NCBI GenBank assembly: GCA_028290305.1
Contig: JAQGKC010000473.1
Coordinates: forward strand, 1 to 42,296
Origin: Bradyrhizobium sp.
GTDB taxonomy: Bacteria; Pseudomonadota; Alphaproteobacteria; Rhizobiales; Xanthobacteraceae
Direction: 5' to 3'
DNA length: 42,296 nucleotides
Below the pieces are notes generated by a model, which ran no database searches, was not told the DNA's origin, and was given only the letters and a program-made list of their open reading frames with translations. Below are positions 8,359 to 17,327 of the stretch, piece after piece. The first letter of the stretch is position 1. Every line of letters starts with the position of its first letter. Position numbers and translations under genes: made by a program.

Positions 8359-9339
8359 ATGTTGCTGGTGACCGGGGGTGCCGGTTTTATCGGATCGAAC
8401 TTCGTGACCGCGCTGAATGACGCGGGCCGCGCCGACGTGGCGGTTTGCGACGTGCTCGGCCATGACGGCAAGTGGCGCAACCTCGCCAAGCGCCAGCTCG
8501 CGGACATCGTGCCGCCGGCGGAATTGCCGGCCTGGCTGAGCGGCCGCCGGCTCGATGCCGTCATCCATCTCGGCGCCATCTCGGAAACCACGGCAACCGA
8601 CGGCGATCTCGTGATCGAGACAAATTTCCGGCTGTCGATGCGGCTGCTCGATTGGTGCACTGTTCATGCGACCCCGTTCATCTATGCCTCATCCGCAGCG
8701 ACCTACGGTGATGGCGCGCAGGGCTTTCGCGACGACCCGTCGATATCGGCGCTGAAGGCATTGCGGCCGATGAATCTGTACGGCTGGAGCAAGCATCTGT
8801 TCGACATGGCCGTCGCCGAGCGCTTGGCCCAAGGCGAGAAGCTGCCGCCGCAATGGGCGGGCCTGAAGTTTTTCAACGTGTTCGGCCCCAATGAATATCA
8901 CAAGGGCACGATGATGAGCGTGCTTGCGCGCCGCTTCGATGACGTCAGGGCGAACCGGCCGGTGCAACTGTTCAAGTCCCATCGCGAGGGCATCACTGAT
9001 GGCGATCAGCGGCGCGATTTCATTTATGTCGACGATGTGGTGCGGGTGATGATGTGGCTGTTGGCGACACCGTCGGTCAGCGGCATCTTCAACGTCGGAA
9101 CCGGCAAGGCGCGAAGCTTCAAGGATTTGATGCTCTCGGCCTATGCCGCGCTCGGCACCGCTCCGAATATCCAATATATCGACATGCCCGAACAGATCCG
9201 CGGCAGCTACCAGTACTTCACCCAAAGCGATGTCGATCGGCTGCAGCGTGCCGGTTATAACGGCGGCTTCACGGCGCTGGAAGATGCGGTCGAAACCTAC
9301 GTCAGGGGCTTCCTCGACCGCGCCGATCGTTTCCGCTGA
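8359..9339 (+). CDS. hldD: ADP-L-glycero-D-manno-heptose-6-epimerase
   Basis: A 326-residue SDR-fold epimerase converting ADP-D,D-heptose to ADP-L,D-heptose, the last step of the ADP-heptose pathway. The dinucleotide motif TGGAGFIGSN is at 5-14, the Ser-rich YASSAATYG at 109-117, and the catalytic Tyr141-xxx-Lys145 in LYGWSK. Length agrees with the family (about 310-330). The ATG at 8359 follows GCAGGGA by about 5 bases; the open frame upstream to 8176 overlaps the start of waaF and is unlike the family. It begins the rightward run hldD-hldE-waaL-like. Confidence 0.93.
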   Translation: MLLVTGGAGFIGSNFVTALNDAGRADVAVCDVLGHDGKWRNLAKRQLADIVPPAELPAWLSGRRLDAVIHLGAISETTATDGDLVIETNFRLSMRLLDWCTVHATPFIYASSAATYGDGAQGFRDDPSISALKALRPMNLYGWSKHLFDMAVAERLAQGEKLPPQWAGLKFFNVFGPNEYHKGTMMSVLARRFDDVRANRPVQLFKSHREGITDGDQRRDFIYVDDVVRVMMWLLATPSVSGIFNVGTGKARSFKDLMLSAYAALGTAPNIQYIDMPEQIRGSYQYFTQSDVDRLQRAGYNGGFTALEDAVETYVRGFLDRADRFR

Positions 9340-9364
9340 ATGGCGCAACAGGTAACGGGAACAT

Positions 9365-10837
9365 ATGTTCGATTTTGATACCCTGTCGCATGCGATCACC
9401 CGCCAGACGGTGCTCTGCGTCGGCGACCTCATGCTCGACGAATTCGTCTATGGCGAGGTATCGCGGATTTCGCCGGAGGACCCTGCGCCGGTGATCGCGG
9501 TCCAGCGCGCCGAGACCAATATCGGCGGCGCCGGCAATGTCGCGCGCAACATCGCCTCACTCGGAGCGCGCTGCATCTTCGCCGGGCTGATCGGCGAGGA
9601 CGAGGCGGGCGCGAAACTGAAAGCGGCGCTGGCGCAGGAAAGCCTGATCGAAAGCGTGCTGGTTTGCGATTCTGCGCGGCCGACGACACGAAAGGTGCGC
9701 TTCGTATCCGAACACTTCTCCACCCACATGCTGCGCGCGGATTGGGAACTGGCCGCGCCGGCTTCCACGGATACCGAGCAGAAATTGATCGACGCCATTC
9801 TGCCGCTGTTGCCGCGCGCGGATATCGTGTTGTTGTCCGACTATGCCAAGGGCGTGCTGACGGCTCGGGTGATCCGCAACATCATCGACGCCGCGCGAAA
9901 ACTCGGCAAGCGCGTGATCGTCGACCCCAAGAGCGCCAATTTCGCGATCTATCGCGGTGCGACGCTGCTGACGCCCAATCGCAAGGAATTTGCCGAGGCG
10001 ACCCGCAGCCGCGCCGACACCGAACAGGGTATCGCCGATGCCGCGCAGGATCTGATGCAGCTCGCGGACTGCGAAGCCATGCTGGTGACGCAAAGTGAGC
10101 ACGGCATGACCCTGGTGCCGCGCAAGGGCGAGGCCATTCATGTCCCGGCCCATCCGGTCAAGGTGCGCGATGTCTCAGGCGCGGGCGATACCGTCGCTGC
10201 GATGCTCGCGGTGGCGCTTGCGGCGGGAGCTGATTGGGAAACCGCCTTGCGGATGGCGAACGCGGCGGCAGCGGTCGCGGTCGGCAAGAAAGGCACCGCC
10301 ATTGTGACGGCACCGGAATTGCGACGTAAAATTCTGCCGCATGCTTTCCTTGCGGCTGAAGAAAAGATCGTCGCTGATAATAGCGAACTCGATGCGCATC
10401 TTCTGGATTGGCGAAAGCAGGGTTTGCGGGTCGGATTCACCAATGGCTGTTTCGATATTCTGCATCCCGGACACGTCAAGCTGCTGACGGCGGCGCGTGG
10501 CGCCTGCGACCGGCTGATCGTCGGGTTGAACGGCGATGCTTCGGTGAAGCGGCTCAAGGGCGAGGACCGTCCGGTGCAGAACGAGCGCGCGCGCTCGGAA
10601 GTGCTGGCGGCGCTGGAGGCGGTCGATCTGGTCGTACTCTTTGGAGAGGATACGCCGATCAAGTTGATCACGCAGATCAAGCCGAGCGTGCTGGTGAAGG
10701 GGGGCGACTATACCCGCGAGCAGGTTGTCGGCCACGAGATCGTCGAAGCCTATGGCGGCGAAGTGCGGCTGGTCGATATCTTGCCCGGCTTCAGTACGAC
10801 ATCCCTCGTCAATCGCGCGCGTGAGAGCAATCCGTGA
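9365..10837 (+). CDS. hldE: bifunctional heptose 7-phosphate kinase / heptose 1-phosphate adenylyltransferase
   Basis: A 490-residue fusion of two enzymes. The N-terminal PfkB-type kinase (1-320) has [11 protein letters not shown] at 52-62 and the anion-hole/catalytic motif SGAGDTVAA with Asp275. The C-terminal cytidylyltransferase-like domain (about 350-490) has [13 protein letters not shown] at 358-370 with the HxGH motif. Together with GmhB it converts sedoheptulose-derived heptose 7-phosphate to ADP-D,D-heptose. GmhA, which supplies that substrate, is not in this window. The gene follows hldD by 25 bases, and its TGA overlaps the next start (GTGA). Confidence 0.95.
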   Translation: MFDFDTLSHAITRQTVLCVGDLMLDEFVYGEVSRISPEDPAPVIAVQRAETNIGGAGNVARNIASLGARCIFAGLIGEDEAGAKLKAALAQESLIESVLVCDSARPTTRKVRFVSEHFSTHMLRADWELAAPASTDTEQKLIDAILPLLPRADIVLLSDYAKGVLTARVIRNIIDAARKLGKRVIVDPKSANFAIYRGATLLTPNRKEFAEATRSRADTEQGIADAAQDLMQLADCEAMLVTQSEHGMTLVPRKGEAIHVPAHPVKVRDVSGAGDTVAAMLAVALAAGADWETALRMANAAAAVAVGKKGTAIVTAPELRRKILPHAFLAAEEKIVADNSELDAHLLDWRKQGLRVGFTNGCFDILHPGHVKLLTAARGACDRLIVGLNGDASVKRLKGEDRPVQNERARSEVLAALEAVDLVVLFGEDTPIKLITQIKPSVLVKGGDYTREQVVGHEIVEAYGGEVRLVDILPGFSTTSLVNRARESNP

Positions 10838-12123
10838 CCGAAGGCATGAGCAGAAGCGCATTGAGCCCCGCGAGGGCTACTTTCGGAGCGTGGCGCGATC
10901 CGGCTGCGCGAACCTTGGCGGTCGATGTATTAGCGGTTCTGGTTGCGATGGTGCTGCCGTGGTCGACGTCCGGCGTCGCCATCTTCATGGTGCTCTGGTT
11001 TCTCGTGCTGATCCCGACGCTCGATCCGCGGGCTTTTCTGAGCTCGTTGACGCGACCCGCTAGCGCGCTGCCGCTGGCGTTTTTCGCGCTCGCTGTCGTC
11101 GGAACATTATGGGCGGATAGTCCGTGGCCCGCCAGGCTTCATGGGATCAACCCGGTAGCTAAATTGCTCGCAATTCCGTTTTTGCTTTATCACTTCGAAC
11201 GTTCGCAGCGTGCCATCTGGGTGTTCGCTGCCTTTCTCCTTTCCTGCGCGCTTTTGATGGGACTCTCGTGGATCGTGCTGTTCGCACCGGAATTCAAGAT
11301 TGCATCGACCGCGAGTCCGGGCGTTCCGGTCAAGAACTACATCGACCAAACTCAGGAATTTGCGCTGTGCCTGTTTGCGCTGGCCCCCCTCGTCCTGTTG
11401 TTAGTCGATCACCGGCGGTTCGCGCTGGCTGCGGCCTGCACTGCACTGATGCTCGGTTTTTTTGCCAACATGATGTTCGTCGTGTCGGCACGAACGGCGT
11501 TGGTCTACATTCCGGTCCTGCTGGTGCTGTTCGCGAGGTTGTATCTCAGCCGGCGCGCGATGGTTCTGCTGTTTGCCGGAACTGTGGCAGCCGCGACACT
11601 AATTTGGATCACCTCGCCATATTTGCGGGACCGGGTCGAGGCCGTCGCGGTCGAGTATCAAACTTATCATGAGAAAAACGCTGCGAGCTCGACCGGACTT
11701 CGCCTTGAATATTGGCGCAAATCGCTACATTTTTTTGCCAACGCTCCGTTGTTAGGCAACGGCACGGGATCGACCAAGCATTTGTTCGAACGCGAGGCGA
11801 TTGGCCAGAGCGGCGCTTCGGCCGACGTAATCGGCAACCCACACAATCAGACGCTTAATGTGGCCGTGCAGTGGGGCCTGCTTGGTTGCCTTGTGCTCTA
11901 TGCCATGTGGTTTTGCCACCTCCTTCTATTCCGTGGGACGAAGCTTTCCTCGTGGATCGGGCTGCTTGTCGTAGTGCAGAACGTCGTGAGCTCACTCTTG
12001 AACTCGCATCTGTTCGATTTTCACGAGGGATGGATGTATGTTCTGGGAGTGGGCGTAGCGGGTGGAATGGCGCTGAAGACCAGATTGGGCGATGCGGAAG
12101 TGACAAGATCGGCCAAGCTGTGA
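10834..12123 (+). CDS. O-antigen ligase/polymerase family membrane protein (WaaL/Wzy_C)
   Basis: A 429-residue protein with about ten to twelve hydrophobic helices and a large loop between about residues 265 and 335 containing [14 protein letters not shown] and GNGTGSTKH. Such a loop is the usual hallmark of WaaL O-antigen ligases and Wzy polymerases. It would act at the periplasmic face, joining undecaprenyl-linked O-chain to lipid A-core. Position directly behind the heptose genes, with a GTGA overlap with hldE, favours ligase over polymerase, but sequence alone does not settle it. An alternative ATG lies at 10846. By eye this gene and the next are less GC-rich than their neighbours. Confidence 0.8.
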   Translation: MTEGMSRSALSPARATFGAWRDPAARTLAVDVLAVLVAMVLPWSTSGVAIFMVLWFLVLIPTLDPRAFLSSLTRPASALPLAFFALAVVGTLWADSPWPARLHGINPVAKLLAIPFLLYHFERSQRAIWVFAAFLLSCALLMGLSWIVLFAPEFKIASTASPGVPVKNYIDQTQEFALCLFALAPLVLLLVDHRRFALAAACTALMLGFFANMMFVVSARTALVYIPVLLVLFARLYLSRRAMVLLFAGTVAAATLIWITSPYLRDRVEAVAVEYQTYHEKNAASSTGLRLEYWRKSLHFFANAPLLGNGTGSTKHLFEREAIGQSGASADVIGNPHNQTLNVAVQWGLLGCLVLYAMWFCHLLLFRGTKLSSWIGLLVVVQNVVSSLLNSHLFDFHEGWMYVLGVGVAGGMALKTRLGDAEVTRSAKL

Positions 12124-12204
12124 CGGCTGGCACGCATGAGAGAGATAAGCTAGCAACCGCGGGAATCTCTCAAACCCGATATTTCGTGGTGAGGGGTCAC
12201 TGAA

Positions 12205-14130
12205 ATGACGCGGTTATCAAATCTGACGTATCGTAACTTGCTGATCGCGATTCACGACGCGTTGGCGACGACGTTTGCGGTTCTCGCCAGCTTTTATCTG
12301 CGCTTCGATGGTGGCGAATCTTTCCTGAGCCGCCTGCCGCTTCTGCTGCGTATTCTTCCGTATTTCGTCGCGTTTAGCGTTGTCGTTTGCTATGTCTTCA
12401 ATCTGACCACCACGAAATGGCGCTTCATTTCGTTGCCCGATGCGTTGAATATCCTACGCACGGCTACGGTGCTGACGGTCGCCCTGCTGGTTCTCGACTA
12501 CATTTTCGTGGCGCCGAATGTCTATGGGGGCTTCTTTCTCGGCAAGGTCACTATCGTTCTCTATTGGTTTCTCGAAGTGTTTTCCCTGAGCGCATTGCGC
12601 TTTGCGTACCGCTATTTTCGCTACACGCGGGCGCTTCATCATGCACGGACAGAGGACGCGTCGCCGACCCTGCTGATTGGCCGCGCCGCCGACGTCGAAA
12701 TTCTCTTGCGCGGAATTGAAAGTGGTGCCGTCAAACGGCTGTGGCCCGTCGGTCTATTGTCGCCGTCGCGAGCGGATCGTGGACAGTTGATTCGAAATAT
12801 TCCTGTACTGGGCGGAATCGACGATATTGAGGACATTATACGCGATCTGGCGAGACGGGAAAAACCGGTCGCGCGCGTAGTGATGGCGCCGTCTGCGTTC
12901 GAACCTGAGGCGCATCCCGAATCCGTTCTGATGATCGCGCGTCGGCTTGGGTTGATCGTCAGTCGTCTTCCGTCGCTCGAGAGCGGCGAGGCGCCGCGCC
13001 TGACCCCGGTCGCGGTCGAAGACTTATTATTGCGCCCGAGCGAAAAGATCGACTACGCTCGGCTCGAGGCTCTGGTGAAGGACAAAGCGGTCATTGTCAC
13101 CGGCGGTGGGGGTTCGATCGGTTCGGAGATTTGCGATCGCGTCGTGACATTTGGCGCCGCAAGATTGCTTGTGATCGAGAATTCCGAGCCCGCACTCTAT
13201 GCCGCTATCGAAACCCTGACGACGCAGAAAAGCAAAGCTGTGATCGCAGGTCGCATTGCGGACATTCGTGACCGTGAACGCATCCAACGGCTGATGAACG
13301 AGTTTAAGCCGGACATCGTATTCCATGCCGCGGCGCTCAAGCATGTGCCGATTCTCGAACGGGATTGGAGCGAAGGGGTCAAGACCAACATCTTTGGTTC
13401 GGCCATCGTAGCCGATGCTGCTTTGGCCGCAGGCGCGAAGGCGATGGTCATGATCTCGACCGACAAGGCGATCGAACCGGTTTCGATGTTGGGGCTGACC
13501 AAGCGGTTTGCCGAGATGTATTGCCAGGCACTCGATCGCGAGCTGGCGTCCCGGTCCGACGGCAAACCGCGAATGCGGCTGATTTCGGTTAGGTTCGGAA
13601 ACGTGCTGGCATCGAACGGATCCGTGGTCCCAAAATTCAAGGCGCAAATTGAGGCGGGTGGGCCGGTGACCGTCACGCATCCTGATATGGTCAGGTATTT
13701 CATGACCATCCGCGAGGCCTGTGATTTGGTGATCACCGCGGCGACGCACGCCCTGACTCCGGTACGCCCGGACGTTTCGGTCTATGTGCTCAACATGGGG
13801 CAGCCGGTCAAAATCGTTGATCTTGCCGAACGGATGATCCGGCTATCGGGCCTGCAGCCTGGCCACGATATCGAGATCGAGTTCACCGGGATGAGACCGG
13901 GAGAGCGACTGAACGAAATCCTGTTTACCCATGAAGAGCCTAGCATCGAGATCGGGATTGCCGGAATCATGGCAGCAAAGCCAAACGAGCCGCCGATGCC
14001 AGCGTTGCGAAAGTGGATCGAAGCGTTGGAACGGGCGATCGAGAAGGACGATCGCGCCGCCATTGAGGAAGTCTTAAAGGACGCGGTCCCCGAGTTCGGT
14101 TCGGTTTCGGCAATCGAAGCGACTGTGTGA
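12205..14130 (+). CDS. membrane-bound UDP-sugar 4,6-dehydratase (WbpM/CapD/FlaA1 family)
   Basis: A 641-residue long-form member. Four N-terminal membrane helices (about 10-140) precede a CoA-binding-like Rossmann region (150-270) and the catalytic SDR domain (290-590). The NAD motif GGGGSIGSE is at 300-308, STDKA at 418-422, and SMLGLTK places Met428 where the catalytic Tyr normally sits with Lys433. That Ser-Met-Lys arrangement is reported for WbpM-like enzymes. The expected reaction is UDP-GlcNAc to the 4-keto-6-deoxy intermediate used for QuiNAc or FucNAc. GAGGGG upstream of the ATG fits a ribosome site. It faces a phosphoglycosyltransferase that could use the product; no 4-ketoreductase is nearby. 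Confidence 0.88.
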   Translation: MTRLSNLTYRNLLIAIHDALATTFAVLASFYLRFDGGESFLSRLPLLLRILPYFVAFSVVVCYVFNLTTTKWRFISLPDALNILRTATVLTVALLVLDYIFVAPNVYGGFFLGKVTIVLYWFLEVFSLSALRFAYRYFRYTRALHHARTEDASPTLLIGRAADVEILLRGIESGAVKRLWPVGLLSPSRADRGQLIRNIPVLGGIDDIEDIIRDLARREKPVARVVMAPSAFEPEAHPESVLMIARRLGLIVSRLPSLESGEAPRLTPVAVEDLLLRPSEKIDYARLEALVKDKAVIVTGGGGSIGSEICDRVVTFGAARLLVIENSEPALYAAIETLTTQKSKAVIAGRIADIRDRERIQRLMNEFKPDIVFHAAALKHVPILERDWSEGVKTNIFGSAIVADAALAAGAKAMVMISTDKAIEPVSMLGLTKRFAEMYCQALDRELASRSDGKPRMRLISVRFGNVLASNGSVVPKFKAQIEAGGPVTVTHPDMVRYFMTIREACDLVITAATHALTPVRPDVSVYVLNMGQPVKIVDLAERMIRLSGLQPGHDIEIEFTGMRPGERLNEILFTHEEPSIEIGIAGIMAAKPNEPPMPALRKWIEALERAIEKDDRAAIEEVLKDAVPEFGSVSAIEATV

Positions 14131-14156
14131 CCTCTTATGAATCTTGAGGAACACAG

Positions 14157-15188
14157 CTATCGTTGTCGTGAAAATCGGTGCAGCACAAAACCGACGGCAA
14201 CGCTTCCAAGGGCCAAAAAAAGAATATTTGCCGCTGACGATTGCGTCTTGGTCGATGCGATCGCCAAGACCGCAAGACCAACGTTGAGCGCAAACACTTC
14301 GCTTACCACGCGCCACACCGTAAAGCCGTTGTCGGTCGCGCGTTGGTAAAAATGCGACCGGTGAGCCGCCCAGAATGGCTCGCGGTTGGCCAGCCGGCGC
14401 AACAAGGTCGCGGTGGTGTCGAACAAATAGTAGAGCGGCAGCAGCAGCGCTGCGGCGAAGTGCTTGTCATAGGCCAGCTGCAATAAACACCAGCCAAGCA
14501 ACAAACCGATCGGCAGGCTGCCGACGTCCCCGAGAAAGATTTTCGCCACCGGACGGTTGAACGGCGCAAATCCGATCATCGCGCCGAAGAGCGCCGCGGC
14601 AAGAAGGGTTGCCGAGGGGGGAAACTCACCCAGCCGGCCGAGTATCACCAGCGTGCCGGTGATCGGCACGACCTCGGCGACCGTCATCCAGTCCAACCCG
14701 TCCATGAAGTTGACCAGATTCACAAACCAAAGGCCCGCAAGCAAAAGCAGGCCGCGTTCGATCCAGAGCGGACAGGCCGGCACGATCCTGAGATCGCTGG
14801 ATGCCGTAACGACGATCGCGGCGACGGCCAAAGCCTGCAGTATCAGTCGCGGTAATACCCGGATGGACTTGACGTCGTCGGCGAAGCCCACCGTTGCGAT
14901 GAATAGCGACGCGCCGAAAATCGCGGCGGGGATCTTCAGTTCTGTCGCGCCAACGCAGGCCATGATGGCGCCGGCGACCACCAGCGTTGCCGCGATCACT
15001 GCAATGCCCGCCCCCTGAGGGGTGGGAACGCGATGCGAAGACCGCGCATTTGGTCTGGCCAGCGCGTGTCGCAAAAGCAATGGTCGGATAGCCCTCGTCA
15101 TACCAGCCGAAAGAACCGCTGCAGCGAGGACGGCGAAAAGCTGTAGGAGCAACTCGGAAATAGTCATTCTACACAATGTGGCCGTCAC
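14157..15188 (-). CDS. polyprenyl-phosphate sugar-1-phosphate transferase (WecA/WbpL/MraY family)
   Basis: A 343-residue polytopic enzyme of the polyprenyl-P HexNAc-1-P transferase family, which starts O-antigen synthesis on undecaprenyl phosphate. Family motifs are visible: the acidic pair in GFADDVKS (104-105), NFMDG (160-164), FLGDVGS (218-224) and the cytoplasmic loop AHRSHFYQR (275-283). Lack of the MurNAc-pentapeptide features and the short length favour WbpL/WreU-type over MraY. The GTG at 15188 overlaps the TGA of the upstream membrane-protein gene, implying coupled translation; an ATG at 15167 is an alternative. It converges with the WbpM-like gene across 26 bases. Likely sugar: QuiNAc or FucNAc, by inference. 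Confidence 0.85.
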   Translation of the reverse strand: MTATLCRMTISELLLQLFAVLAAAVLSAGMTRAIRPLLLRHALARPNARSSHRVPTPQGAGIAVIAATLVVAGAIMACVGATELKIPAAIFGASLFIATVGFADDVKSIRVLPRLILQALAVAAIVVTASSDLRIVPACPLWIERGLLLLAGLWFVNLVNFMDGLDWMTVAEVVPITGTLVILGRLGEFPPSATLLAAALFGAMIGFAPFNRPVAKIFLGDVGSLPIGLLLGWCLLQLAYDKHFAAALLLPLYYLFDTTATLLRRLANREPFWAAHRSHFYQRATDNGFTVWRVVSEVFALNVGLAVLAIASTKTQSSAANILFLALGSVAVGFVLHRFSRQR

Positions 15189-16144
15189 TCAGGAACTTCG
15201 ATCGGCGTCGCGCCTTGTGCTGCCTTTTCGGCACTGAAAATCCATACCAGTCCGCCGAATGCACCGACGATGAAGTATACCGCACCAAACAACAGCGATA
15301 CGTTGACACCTTCGCTCGTTGGCAAGCCGGCGGCGCCGAACACCAGTCCCATGGAGGCTTCGCGGACACCCCAGCCGGCAATCGAGATCGGCAGCATGGT
15401 GATCAGCATCACCGGTGGGACCAGCTGCAAAACCTGCCCGAACACCACGGGCGCTGCGATCGATCGCGCCACGCACCAGGCAATGACCGCAGCAAGAACG
15501 TGAACAAGTAACGACAGCACCGCAATCGTTGGCCCACGCTCCCTGCTGAAAATCACCCGGTTCGTGATCACGGCGCAGGCGTGAAGGTGATGCGTGCCCC
15601 ACCAGCGTTTCAGCCAGGGCCAGGGCAACCTGCCAAGAACGAGAAATCCAACCCCGCTCGCGAGCGCTGCGAAATCGACCAACAACAGCGCCGACCGGCC
15701 CTCGGGATCACGGATCAGGTTGTAGCTCCATGGCAGGCTCGCGACCACGAGGATCGCAAGCGCGATCAGGCCAATGGCGCGGTCAACGAAGATGGAATAG
15801 GTTGCGGCGCGCCATCCCGAGCCGCTGCGCGCGACGAGCCAAAGTCGAACGGCATCGCCGCCAATCGCGGATGGCAGTGTTTGGTTGAAGAATGATCCGA
15901 TCAGATTGAAGCGCATCGCCTGCGTCGTCGTGAGCGGAGCGTCGCAATCCGCGCTGATTTCGCGCCAACGCAGCGCGCCGATAAACACCTGCAGGAATGT
16001 CACGAGGATTGCCAACCCGATCCAAGCCAGGCTCGAGATATCGATACGCGACGCGAGGTTAGAAAAATTCGCGTTGCGCAGCGCGAAATATAAAAGCGCA
16101 ACGGAAATAAGGATTTTTATTGTCGAAAGCAGGATCCGGCGCAT
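15185..16144 (-). CDS. flippase-like integral membrane protein (lysylphosphatidylglycerol synthase TM / UPF0104 family)
   Basis: A 319-residue protein with about eight membrane helices, starting MRRILLSTIKILISVALL. FNQTLPSAIGGDAVRLWLV and PISIAGWGVREASMG match the family related to the membrane half of MprF and to AglD-like proteins. Members often sit in glycolipid and polysaccharide clusters and are suspected of moving lipid-linked substrates, but no reaction is established for this one. It overlaps the downstream phosphoglycosyltransferase by four bases, suggesting a shared task. The ATG at 16144 is chosen because the frame upstream to 16276 reads as non-membrane residues without family likeness. 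Confidence 0.8.
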   Translation of the reverse strand: MRRILLSTIKILISVALLYFALRNANFSNLASRIDISSLAWIGLAILVTFLQVFIGALRWREISADCDAPLTTTQAMRFNLIGSFFNQTLPSAIGGDAVRLWLVARSGSGWRAATYSIFVDRAIGLIALAILVVASLPWSYNLIRDPEGRSALLLVDFAALASGVGFLVLGRLPWPWLKRWWGTHHLHACAVITNRVIFSRERGPTIAVLSLLVHVLAAVIAWCVARSIAAPVVFGQVLQLVPPVMLITMLPISIAGWGVREASMGLVFGAAGLPTSEGVNVSLLFGAVYFIVGAFGGLVWIFSAEKAAQGATPIEVPE

Positions 16145-16333
16145 GTCGTCCGCGTTCGTCAGGTTTGAGGATGGTGCCGTAAAGACCGCAATCCGACGGA
16201 CGCGCGCCGGTTTATCCGCTTTGGTATGGTTTTGGCAGCAATCTGGCAATAGCCGCGCAAACGGGTATTGCGGCACCCTTAATACGACGGGTAAAGAGGC
16301 CCGGTCGGTACGGCCGATGCACTTGAGGATACG

Positions 16334-17320
16334 ATGTCAGATCAGACAATATTGGTGACAGGTGCAGCGGGTTTTATCGGCTTTCATGTCGCCCGCGAGT
16401 TGCTGGCTGAAGGTCGAAATGTTGTCGGTCTGGACAATCTGAACAATTACTACGACCCTGCACTGAAGCAGGCGCGGCTGAATATCCTGCGCGAGAATTC
16501 GCGGTTTGGTTTCGTGCGGATAGATCTTGCGGATCGCTCGGCAATGGCTTCGCTGTTTGCAAAACATCGGTTTGCGAATGTCATTCACCTCGCGGCCCAG
16601 GCCGGCGTGCGCCATTCGGTCGATCATCCTCATGCTTATGTCGACGCCAATCTCGAAGGCTTTGCCAATGTTCTGGAAGGATGCCGGCATAATGAATGCC
16701 GTCATCTAGTGTATGCGTCGTCATCCTCGGTCTATGGCGCCAACACAAAGGTGCCGTTTTCTGTCGAGGACAAGACCGATTGTCCCGTCAGTTTCTATGC
16801 CGCGACGAAAAAGGCCAACGAATTGATGGCCCATTCCTACAGCCATCTCTATCGGCTCCCGGTCACGGGCTTGCGATTTTTCACCATTTACGGGCCCTGG
16901 GGACGGCCCGATATGGCGATCTTTCTGTTTGCCAAGGCCATTCTTGAAAGCGCCCCGATCAGGCTTTTTAACTATGGCAAGATGCGCCGCGACTTCACCC
17001 ACATCGATGCCGTCACCCGTGTAGTATCGCGGCTTGTCGATCACATCCCCAATACCGAGCCCGCGGGGGGCGCGCCGGCGCGAATCTACAATGTCGGTAA
17101 TCAGCATCCGGAAGAACTGATGTATGTGGTGACGCTTCTGGAGAAGGAGTTGGGCCGCGCGGCGGTAAAGGATATGTTGCCGATGCAGCCCGGAGATGTC
17201 ACCGAAACCTTCGCCGATGTCGGGGATCTGATGCGAGACGTCGGCTTCAGTCCGCAGACGCCTATCGAGGATGGTATTCGTGATTTCGTCGCGTGGTATC
17301 GCGACCATTACAAGGTTTGA
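16334..17320 (+). CDS. NAD-dependent epimerase, UDP-glucuronate 4-epimerase-like
   Basis: A 328-residue SDR-fold protein. TGAAGFIGFH is at 9-18, the glucuronate-epimerase-like stretch GLDNLNNYYDPALKQ at 32-46, AQAGVRHS at 88-95, YASSSSVYG at 127-135 and the catalytic Tyr155-xxx-Lys159. The pattern agrees closely with CapI/LspL enzymes that make UDP-galacturonate from UDP-glucuronate for LPS core and capsule. TGAGGA precedes the ATG. It is followed by manC after only 7 bases, so both are probably one transcript supplying activated sugars. Confidence 0.88.
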   Translation: MSDQTILVTGAAGFIGFHVARELLAEGRNVVGLDNLNNYYDPALKQARLNILRENSRFGFVRIDLADRSAMASLFAKHRFANVIHLAAQAGVRHSVDHPHAYVDANLEGFANVLEGCRHNECRHLVYASSSSVYGANTKVPFSVEDKTDCPVSFYAATKKANELMAHSYSHLYRLPVTGLRFFTIYGPWGRPDMAIFLFAKAILESAPIRLFNYGKMRRDFTHIDAVTRVVSRLVDHIPNTEPAGGAPARIYNVGNQHPEELMYVVTLLEKELGRAAVKDMLPMQPGDVTETFADVGDLMRDVGFSPQTPIEDGIRDFVAWYRDHYKV

Positions 17321-17327
17321 GGCGCCG

